Assembly (NCBI GenBank): GCA_910584095.1
Contig: CAJTYU010000007.1
Coordinates: 1-64,000 of the forward strand
DNA length: 64,000 nucleotides
Source: an uncultured Dorea sp.
GTDB taxonomy: Bacteria > Bacillota > Clostridia > Lachnospirales > Lachnospiraceae
Reading direction: 5' to 3'
How positions within the stretch are numbered: the first letter of the stretch is position 1; each line of letters opens with the position of its first letter. The position numbers and the translations under genes were made by a program. This document shows, in pieces, positions 36,248-42,837 of the stretch. The notes below the pieces were generated by a model. That model worked only from the letters and a program-made list of their open reading frames with translations, was not told the origin of the DNA and did no database searches.

Positions 36248-37481
36248 CTGAAACATCCTCCACAATACTGGTTGGACGCTCTGTACCGATATCCGTAATC
36301 ACTGTCAGAGTTCCTTTTGCTTCTGCTTTCGCAGACCCTGTGTATATTTTAACATCATTCTCAATAATTTCTACCCCTTTTTTAACAAGATTATCCGTAA
36401 AATGACGATATCTTACCGTTAAATTCTCCTGAATCTGGTTCTCGTCATATTTTACCTGTGTAGAGCTATAGGGAATTGTATGCCGCTTTCCCCAGAAAAC
36501 GGGAAGGTAAAAATATTTTCCGATCCTAAGATGGTTCTGAGTAGTCAGCTCCTCCGCGTTGGGAAAGGGATTTTTACGGCTGCCAAGCCAAAAAATACTT
36601 TTTCCTATTCGAAAATATAGGTCTTCCTTTTCCTGATGAATATATTCCTTCGATTCATAATTAATCTCACAGCTATCCTGATAATCCATTGATACCTGAG
36701 CACGGATATCAGCTTCCGCCTGATGAAATTGGTAGCCGGTGGTTTCGCCTGAATCATCCGTCACCGGAACCGCCCCCGTAACCAGAACATCTCCTTTTTT
36801 TACCTGCTGTCCCTCTGTTACGCAAGGAATGCCCTGCCGGACAATCATTGATGTAATCACACCATCAAAATCCGCCACAATATCCACTCCTTCTCCGACA
36901 GAATTCCCGGCCGCATCCTCCGTATCCTTCGAGTCTTCATTCTCCTTAATCTGTACGATCAGCCTGCAGCCTTCAATAGAAGCGGATACCCATATTATTT
37001 CATCGTAGGACTTTCTGATATCCTTAACGATCCGGTCACAATCTACCTGCGAAAGCCGCATCCCGTGCTCTACCCCCTGCTCCTTTAGGAATGCAGTCAG
37101 AGCCTCGTCCGTATACTTGCGGTTTCCTCTTACATCAATATTCCACACAAACAGGGACAAACTATAAATCATCGCAATTCCAAACAGCGCTCCCCCAAAG
37201 AACATCTTTCTCCTGCGATATTGAAAAAAATAAAAAGGAAGGCCGATCCGCTCTTTAATTATTACTTTTGCCCCGGTTTTCCGTATAACAGGCTTTAATT
37301 TACGGAAGCCTGAAACTGTTATATACATATCATAGGAGCCATGCACCGGATTAATATTCCAGATATAGATACCCCGGTGGCTGCAGGCGTTTATAAACCG
37401 TTCCGGCGAATAGCCGATAACTCTTATTTTCAAATATCCTTTTATATATCGATATATGGATAGTAGCAATCCGCCTTTCAC
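36234..37481 (-). CDS. yqfD: YqfD, sporulation membrane protein
   Basis: YqfD is a mother-cell sporulation protein (stage IV) found in endospore formers. The 415-residue protein has a cytoplasmic N-terminal domain, one membrane segment (about 91-111, GALFGIAMIYSLSLFVWNI), and a large outer domain with a POTRA-like start (IDVRGNRKYTDEAL). Its presence with yqfC indicates a spore-forming lineage. It starts five bases after the yqfC stop, and its end overlaps phoH. Confidence 0.93.
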   Translation of the reverse strand: MKGGLLLSIYRYIKGYLKIRVIGYSPERFINACSHRGIYIWNINPVHGSYDMYITVSGFRKLKPVIRKTGAKVIIKERIGLPFYFFQYRRRKMFFGGALFGIAMIYSLSLFVWNIDVRGNRKYTDEALTAFLKEQGVEHGMRLSQVDCDRIVKDIRKSYDEIIWVSASIEGCRLIVQIKENEDSKDTEDAAGNSVGEGVDIVADFDGVITSMIVRQGIPCVTEGQQVKKGDVLVTGAVPVTDDSGETTGYQFHQAEADIRAQVSMDYQDSCEINYESKEYIHQEKEDLYFRIGKSIFWLGSRKNPFPNAEELTTQNHLRIGKYFYLPVFWGKRHTIPYSSTQVKYDENQIQENLTVRYRHFTDNLVKKGVEIIENDVKIYTGSAKAEAKGTLTVITDIGTERPTSIVEDVSDGND

Positions 37482-37485
37482 TCCT

Positions 37486-37779
37486 TTAATTTATATATTT
37501 AATCTCCGTAATCTTACCGGTAATCTTCATCTCGTCACAGGTATAATATTCAATCGTCAGACGTTTTCCCAGAATCCGGATCTGGCCGATTCTGGTCTGT
37601 ATGCGGATAATACATTCCGTATATTCCAAGATCCCCCTGTAATTCTCCAGCAGTAATTCCATCTGGCCTGTAACCGTCAGGATCGGCGCACCTAAAGTTA
37701 CATCCTTCGGCATCCCTGACATATCCGACACATGGCCGAGAAATCTCTTTTCACAGGATGTGTTGTTCTTTTCTATCAT
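37486..37779 (-). CDS. yqfC: YqfC/YabP-family sporulation protein
   Basis: A 97-residue protein of the YabP/YqfC family, co-conserved with yqfD in endospore formers. The core MPKDVTLGAPILTVTGQMEL and NYRGILEY are typical. The start is problematic: an ATG at 37779 touches the T run of a terminator-like hairpin and has no clear ribosome site, while an in-frame ATG 15 bases upstream lies inside the hairpin. The chosen start gives the expected N-terminal length relative to B. subtilis YqfC as I recall it. Confidence 0.88.
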   Translation of the reverse strand: MIEKNNTSCEKRFLGHVSDMSGMPKDVTLGAPILTVTGQMELLLENYRGILEYTECIIRIQTRIGQIRILGKRLTIEYYTCDEMKITGKITEIKYIN

Positions 37780-37822
37780 AAAAAAGCCACACATAGTTTT
37801 GTGACTATTCTATGTGCGGCTT
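37780..37822 (-). terminator. Rho-independent terminator after fprA, abutting yqfC
   Basis: On the minus strand a 13-base stem (37810-37822 with 37784-37796, one G-T wobble) and a 13-base loop are followed by six T (37780-37785). It lies 7 bases past the fprA stop, and the last T is next to the yqfC ATG. Confidence 0.88.
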
Positions 37823-37829
37823 CCTTCAC

Positions 37830-38996
37830 TTATGCGTTGTCCAAAAGCAGTTCTCTTGCAAGAGATTCAATCTGCGCGGCCGTATCTGCCTTTACTCCGG
37901 ATTTAACCGTCACGACCGATTCCATCCATGTAATATTTTTGCTGTTCTCTAACATGGTTTTCATTGTCTTTGCTGCCATAGGCGCCCAAGAACCATTCTC
38001 GATCAATCCAATTGTCCGGTTCTTAAACCCTCGTTCTTTTAATCCCTCGATAAAGGTATGCATGTGGGGGAAAATACCTCCGTTGTAAGTCACGGACGCC
38101 AGAACCAGCTTGCTGTGGCGGAACGCGTCCTCGATGCACTCCGCCATATCTTCCCTTGCGAGGTCAGCAGTTACGACCCGAGGGCACCCTAATTCCTTCA
38201 GCTTCTCTTCCAGCATCCCTACAGCTTTTTTCGTATTGCCGTACACAGAACTGTAAGCAATCATAACTCCCTCTGTCTCGGCCTCGTAAGAAGACCAGAT
38301 ATCATAAAGATTCATATAATATCCCAGATCCTCCTTAAGAACCGGACCATGCAGAGGGCAGATAACCTGAATATCAAACGCCGACGCCTTTTTCAGCAGC
38401 GCCTGTACCTGTGCGCCGTATTTTCCTACGATACCGAAATAATAGCGTCTCGCTTCGCAGGCCCATGCCTCATCCGCATCCAGCGCGCCGAATTTACCAA
38501 AGCCGTCCGCTGAAAACAGTACCTTGTCTTTGCTGTCGTAAGTAACCATGACCTCCGGCCAGTGTACCATCGGCGCAAAGAAGAAGGTCAGCTCATGCCG
38601 TCCTAAGGAGAGGGTTCCGTCATTTGCCACAGTTTTTTTCCTGCCCTCCAGCTCCATGCCATAGAAATTAGAAATCATCTGGAAGGTCTTGGCATTTCCC
38701 ACAATCTGCGCTTGTGGATATGCCTCCAAAAACTTTACGATATTTGCCGAATGGTCCGGCTCCGTATGCTGCACCACCAGATAATCAGGGTTCCTCTCTC
38801 CCACAACCTCCCCAATATTCCGAAGCCATTCTTCTCCGAAATGTATATCTACAGAATCCATAACAGCAATCTTCTCATCCATGATCACGTAGGAATTATA
38901 GGCCATGCCGTTCGGAACATCAAACTGTCCCTCAAACAAATCAATTTCATGGTCATTAACGCCTACATAATAAATATCGTTTGTAATATGTTTCAT
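37830..38996 (-). CDS. FprA-family flavodiiron protein (A-type flavoprotein)
   Basis: Flavodiiron proteins reduce oxygen to water, or nitric oxide, protecting anaerobes. The N-terminal metallo-beta-lactamase-like domain holds the diiron ligands H77-x-E79-x-D81-H82 (HTEPDHS), HWPE and PLHGP; the C-terminal flavodoxin domain starts near 248 (MIAYSSVYGNTKKA) and binds FMN. Length (388) fits class A. The ATG at 38996 has AGGAGG 9 bases upstream. It has its own strong promoter and terminator, so it is a single-gene unit, suitable for a stress-response enzyme. Confidence 0.96.
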   Translation of the reverse strand: MKHITNDIYYVGVNDHEIDLFEGQFDVPNGMAYNSYVIMDEKIAVMDSVDIHFGEEWLRNIGEVVGERNPDYLVVQHTEPDHSANIVKFLEAYPQAQIVGNAKTFQMISNFYGMELEGRKKTVANDGTLSLGRHELTFFFAPMVHWPEVMVTYDSKDKVLFSADGFGKFGALDADEAWACEARRYYFGIVGKYGAQVQALLKKASAFDIQVICPLHGPVLKEDLGYYMNLYDIWSSYEAETEGVMIAYSSVYGNTKKAVGMLEEKLKELGCPRVVTADLAREDMAECIEDAFRHSKLVLASVTYNGGIFPHMHTFIEGLKERGFKNRTIGLIENGSWAPMAAKTMKTMLENSKNITWMESVVTVKSGVKADTAAQIESLARELLLDNA

Positions 38997-39051
38997 CTTG
39001 AATATCCTCCTCATTACTGGCTCTATGTACCATTTATTTACAATACCATTA

Positions 39052-39080
39052 ATTCTATTTCAGTCAATATAGTTTGTCAA
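39052..39080 (-). promoter_or_regulatory. Sigma-A promoter of fprA
   Basis: Minus-strand TTGACA (39075-39080) and TAGAAT (39052-39057) are 17 bases apart, a near-consensus promoter. The motif TATATTGAC occurs twice, 13 bases apart, around the -35 element, which could be a direct-repeat operator. Confidence 0.75.
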
Positions 39081-39149
39081 TATAAATATAGAACTATTCC
39101 TACTCAAGATAATTTCAGCATCCGATATTTGAAACATATCCGGATTATG

Positions 39150-39177
39150 TTGCACTCCTACAGTTATGTGGTAAAAT
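39150..39177 (+). promoter_or_regulatory. Probable promoter of the SdpI-like island
   Basis: TTGCAC (39150-39155) and TAAAAT (39172-39177) are 16 bases apart, and TGG before the -10 gives an extended -10. An inverted repeat AACATA-N7-TATGTT overlaps the -35 side. Transcription would run into the gene at 39215. Confidence 0.5.
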
Positions 39178-39214
39178 ATATCTTAGAAAATGTATTTTTA
39201 TGAAGGAGGCTTAT

Positions 39215-39598
39215 ATGGGATTCTGGCTTTTTATGCTTTTGATGGTTTTAGTTTGTCCCTTAACAATGATCGGTTATGGAAAAAAGTTTTTAAACAATAT
39301 GCCCCAAACTATCAATTCTTCTTTTGAGTACCGGACCCGTATGTCCTCCATCAACCATGAAACACGGGAATTTGCACATAAATATTGTGGTAAAATATGG
39401 TACGTCACCGGCCTTATTCTTCTGGCTCCTTCTGTCATCGTCATGCTGCTTGTCTTTGGAAAAAACAACGATGTGGTCGGCGCCGCGGTAGGCATCACAG
39501 AAGGGATTCAGATCTGCCTGATTTTAGCCTCTATTATCCTTACGGAACTTGCATTGAGGAAAAATTTTGACAAAAACGGAAATCGAAAGGACGGCTGA
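39215..39598 (+). CDS. SdpI-family membrane protein, first copy
   Basis: A 127-residue integral membrane protein with three hydrophobic segments (about 4-20, 63-83 and 92-110). Between the first two lies the SdpI signature: N-SSFEYRTRMS-x-N then FAHKYCGKIW. In B. subtilis SdpI confers immunity to the SdpC toxin, but most family members are uncharacterised. The ATG at 39215 has AAGGAGG 5 bases upstream. A paralogous domain of about 45 percent identity by eye begins at 39954, so the island appears to have grown by duplication. No SdpC-like toxin is nearby. Confidence 0.75.
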   Translation: MGFWLFMLLMVLVCPLTMIGYGKKFLNNMPQTINSSFEYRTRMSSINHETREFAHKYCGKIWYVTGLILLAPSVIVMLLVFGKNNDVVGAAVGITEGIQICLILASIILTELALRKNFDKNGNRKDG

Positions 39599-39601
39599 TC
39601 C

Positions 39602-40132
39602 ATGGATACGATTGTAATGCGGGAGCGAAAATCCGCTCTCATTATCGGAATCATATGCACACTGTTATTTACCGCTTTCGGCCTTTTCTTCGCTATGATA
39701 GAAGCTGGAATCGCCCTACTCTTTTTTCTGCCTTTTATCCTGTTAGGCGCGTCGGTCATCCTGATATATTATCGGCATTTTATCATCTTAGAGACAGACC
39801 GGATGACGGTTTCTGAGCCTTTCAGGAAAAAGAAGGGTATGCCTGCGGCACAGTATATTCGGATTACATTACTGGACCATACACAACTAACTTCTGCTTC
39901 CAGACAAACTGACCTTCGAAAGAATTTGATCCGCACAAAGGAGGCTTCTATTTATGGGACTATGGATTTTTTTACTTTTTATGAATTTATTCTTCCTTTT
40001 TACAATGCTCTGGCTGGGAAAACAATATCAAAACGGCGCGCCCCAAAATGCCAATTCTGTTTTCAGCTATCAAACGCGCATGTCGCTTATCAACCGCAGC
40101 ACTCGAGAATTTTCCCATGCATACATTGGTAG
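39602..40132 (+). CDS. Unassigned membrane protein, probably truncated or chimeric
   Basis: I do not recognise this gene. The first 117 codons have their own character: two hydrophobic segments (about 13-33 and 37-57), then a soluble part (FIILETDRMTVSEPFRKKKG) recalling PH-like membrane-associated domains. The last 59 codons overlap, in another frame, the start of the next SdpI-like gene and have no protein-like look (cysteine, histidine and proline rich end). The likely reading is that a longer gene lost its 3' part when the second SdpI unit joined here. It starts three bases after the first SdpI-like gene. Confidence 0.45.
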   Translation: MDTIVMRERKSALIIGIICTLLFTAFGLFFAMIEAGIALLFFLPFILLGASVILIYYRHFIILETDRMTVSEPFRKKKGMPAAQYIRITLLDHTQLTSASRQTDLRKNLIRTKEASIYGTMDFFTFYEFILPFYNALAGKTISKRRAPKCQFCFQLSNAHVAYQPQHSRIFPCIHW

Positions 40133-41069
40133 AATATGGTACGTTGCCGGACGTACCCTGCTGGTTCCGACCCTGATCGCCATGTCGGCCGTCTATGGGA
40201 AAAGCAGCGGCGTAATAGGATTTGTCGGCGGGTTTACAGCGGCTGTTTCCGGCATTCTGTTTGTATCCGCGGTTCCTGCCACAGAAATTGCATTAAAGAA
40301 AAACTTTGATGAAAGCGGTAAGCAAAAAAGTCTGCAGACTGACCCCGAAGCGGCTAAAAGAAGCAAAAAAAACAGAAGGATTGAAGGGATTAACCTAACG
40401 AAAAAAAGGGAAAAAGAAAAACGGATTGTCAAAATAACCGGCTGGATTATGCTGGGTCTGGATTTCCTCGCATTGCTTTCCTTTAACGAAACCTTATTAT
40501 TTGGCTGTCTCCTCATTGTTTTGTTTACTGCATGGGCCATGTACATCTGGATGTATCCAGATGTGTTTCTTGACTTGTCTCAAACCGTAAAGCTCCGAAA
40601 ACATGAAATAAAGGTATCCGCATACGGCATAGGCTTTGCTTATCTCCTGATAATGTTTAATGATTTTAACTATTCTTTCCGTGATTTTATGATTTTTCTT
40701 GGGATTTTTATGTTCTTATTACTGATTCCTTTGATACTGAAATTCTATAAGATAAAGGAGAAGCCGGAAAAATCCAGTATTATGGCAGCGGTTCTTCTCT
40801 CCTTTTTTCTGGCCTTTGTGATAGTGATTCCGATCAATCATCTGACTACGTTTCAGAATAACTGGCACGAATCCATTACTATAACTGAGAAAAGTATTTC
40901 CACATACAGGCTTCATGCGAGATATTATGTCTATGCCGACTGGAAGCAGGATACCCAGTCATTCTTGATTCCTGAAAGATTATACAAAGACGTTCAGGAA
41001 GGCGACCGTCTCAGAGTATGCATACGGCGCAGTATATTCGGTTTTTGCTACTGGACAGTGCATAAATAG
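39954..41069 (+). CDS. SdpI-like domain fused to a second membrane domain
   Basis: A 371-residue protein. Residues 1-120 are a paralogue of the gene at 39215, with the same SdpI signature (YQTRMS, N, FSHAYIGRIW). A very basic linker follows (about 121-152), then five hydrophobic segments (about 155-175, 178-199, 214-232, 238-260 and 275-297), and an extracytoplasmic tail of about 75 residues (ITITEKSISTYRLHARYYVY) ending at WTVHK. I do not recognise the C-terminal half. An AAAGGAGG 9 bases upstream makes the internal ATG a real start despite the 179-base overlap with the previous frame. Strong terminator follows. Confidence 0.75.
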   Translation: MGLWIFLLFMNLFFLFTMLWLGKQYQNGAPQNANSVFSYQTRMSLINRSTREFSHAYIGRIWYVAGRTLLVPTLIAMSAVYGKSSGVIGFVGGFTAAVSGILFVSAVPATEIALKKNFDESGKQKSLQTDPEAAKRSKKNRRIEGINLTKKREKEKRIVKITGWIMLGLDFLALLSFNETLLFGCLLIVLFTAWAMYIWMYPDVFLDLSQTVKLRKHEIKVSAYGIGFAYLLIMFNDFNYSFRDFMIFLGIFMFLLLIPLILKFYKIKEKPEKSSIMAAVLLSFFLAFVIVIPINHLTTFQNNWHESITITEKSISTYRLHARYYVYADWKQDTQSFLIPERLYKDVQEGDRLRVCIRRSIFGFCYWTVHK

Positions 41070-41073
41070 CAAT

Positions 41074-41116
41074 AAATGCCAAGTGATCCATATCGATGTG
41101 AATCACATGGCATTTT
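41074..41116. terminator. Bidirectional terminator between the SdpI island and flotillin
   Basis: Arms AAATGCCA-A-GTGAT (41074-41087) and ATCAC-A-TGGCATTT (41102-41115) form a 13-pair stem with one mismatch, followed by TTTT on the plus strand. It sits between convergent genes. Confidence 0.75.
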
Positions 41117-41129
41117 CCAGCATTATCTA

Positions 41130-42752
41130 TTACTCTGCAGCTCCGGAATCCGCCGCCGTATCCTGCGGTCTATCTTCCCGGATGTCATTGGCTATCTTGG
41201 TTCCTAAGAAACCTGACAAAACTGCCGGTACATCCACTCCCGTAGATTCCTTCAGTCCGTCGGACACCTGTGTAAAGGTACCGATGATGTCTTTTACCAG
41301 CTTCGAGGTATTGCCGTCGCCGTACATGGTGATCTTATCCACCTTGGCAAGAGGTTCTGCGATATTTCTTGCAATCTCCGGCATTGCCTTAAAATACATT
41401 TCAAGAATTGCCGCTTCCCCCATCTGTTTCATAGCCTCTGCCTTAGCCTCGATACCCTCCGCTTCTGCCAGCGCCTTCGCTTTGATGGCTTCCGCCTCTG
41501 CAAGACCCTTGCTCCGGATACCTTCCGCCTCCTGCTCCATGGCGTATTTCTGCGCTTCTGCAGTGGCCTTTAATGCCTCCGCTTCCTTCTCCCGTTCAAA
41601 CTTCTCCGCCTCCGCGTTCTTCTGGCGTTCAAAAAGCTGGGCTTCCGAGCCCCTCTGTACCTCGTAGAGCTTAGCGTCGGACTGCTGCTGTTTTGCGTAC
41701 TTTTCCGCATCCGCCTGTTTCTTAATCTTGGCCTCTAAAGTGCGTTCTGTCAGTTCAACTTCCTTTTCCTGAAGGGCGATGGCCTTCTCCTGACGGGCCA
41801 GATTCGCATCCGCTGTGGTAATCTCCACTGTCTTACGTTCCGTTTCCTTCTGGATCTGGTACGCGGCGTCTGCGATCGCTTTCTTAGTATCCGCATCCTT
41901 CTGAAGTTCCGCTTTGCGGATCTCTAACTCATTGGTCTTCTGCGCGATCTGGGTCTCCGCGTTGATTTCCGCCTCTCTGGATTCCCGGTTAGCCTCTGCC
42001 TGCACCACCGCCTTTTCCTTCTGGGCTCTTGCTCTGGCATTGGCAATCTCAAGTTCAGAGCTGACCTGCGCGTCGTTGGCTTCTTTCTTGGCGACCGCCT
42101 GCGCCCTTGCGATTTCCTTTTCACTCTCTGCTCTGGAAATGGCCGCATTTTTCTGAATCTTTACAATGTTATCCACGCCTAAGTTCTCGATGACTCCATT
42201 GCCGTCCACAAAATTCTGAACATTGAAGCTGACAATATCCAAACCCATGGCCGCAAGATCCGGCTCCGCATTCTCTTTTACCAGCGTGGCAAATTTCTGC
42301 CGGTCGGATACCATCTCTTCCAGATTCATCTTGCCCACGATCTCGCGCATATTTCCTTCCAGAACCTCTCTGGATACCTGCGCAATGTACTCTACCGGCT
42401 TATTCAGGAAATTCTGCGCCGCCAGCGCAAGACGGCCTTCATTGTCGCTGATCTTTACATTGACGGCTGCATCCACCCGGATATTGATGTAATCCGCCGT
42501 AGGCACTGCACTGGACGTCTTTACGTCGATGGGAATCAGCTGCAGATTCAGTTCATCCTTCTTCTCCAAAAATGGAATCTTAATACCCGCTTTACCAATC
42601 AGCACCTTCGGCTGCTTGCGAAGGCCGGAAATTATGTAGGCCGTATCCGGCGAGGCTTTTACGTATCCAGTCGCCAGAATCAAGATAACGATTAAAAGTA
42701 CCGCGATAACCGGCACCGCAACTCCCGCCATTCCCAAAAGACTGTCAAACAT
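41130..42752 (-). CDS. Flotillin-family membrane scaffold protein
   Basis: Flotillins form membrane microdomain scaffolds. The 540-residue protein has an N-terminal hydrophobic segment (about 6-29), an SPFH/Band 7 domain (about 30-215), and a long Ala/Glu/Lys-rich coiled coil (about 215-440) with repeated EAEAIKAKALAEAEG-like units, then a short tail. This matches FloT/YuaG of Bacillus. The start at 42752 (MFDSLLG) follows a G-rich ribosome site; an in-frame extension of 46 codons upstream lacks family similarity. No NfeD partner is adjacent, unlike the Bacillus yuaFG operon. It has its own promoter at 42802-42830. Confidence 0.92.
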   Translation of the reverse strand: MFDSLLGMAGVAVPVIAVLLIVILILATGYVKASPDTAYIISGLRKQPKVLIGKAGIKIPFLEKKDELNLQLIPIDVKTSSAVPTADYINIRVDAAVNVKISDNEGRLALAAQNFLNKPVEYIAQVSREVLEGNMREIVGKMNLEEMVSDRQKFATLVKENAEPDLAAMGLDIVSFNVQNFVDGNGVIENLGVDNIVKIQKNAAISRAESEKEIARAQAVAKKEANDAQVSSELEIANARARAQKEKAVVQAEANRESREAEINAETQIAQKTNELEIRKAELQKDADTKKAIADAAYQIQKETERKTVEITTADANLARQEKAIALQEKEVELTERTLEAKIKKQADAEKYAKQQQSDAKLYEVQRGSEAQLFERQKNAEAEKFEREKEAEALKATAEAQKYAMEQEAEGIRSKGLAEAEAIKAKALAEAEGIEAKAEAMKQMGEAAILEMYFKAMPEIARNIAEPLAKVDKITMYGDGNTSKLVKDIIGTFTQVSDGLKESTGVDVPAVLSGFLGTKIANDIREDRPQDTAADSGAAE

Positions 42753-42801
42753 GTTCTTTCCCCCCCTTTTCCTGTGTGTGATATAACTTCTATTTGATAA
42801 A

Positions 42802-42830
42802 ATTATATCAATATACAGTAATAAAATCAA
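42802..42830 (-). promoter_or_regulatory. Promoter of flotillin gene
   Basis: Minus-strand TTGATT (42825-42830) and a perfect TATAAT (42802-42807) are 17 bases apart; TGA before the -10 makes it an extended -10. It lies directly after the kinase stop. Confidence 0.7.
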
Positions 42831-42837
42831 TCCATAT

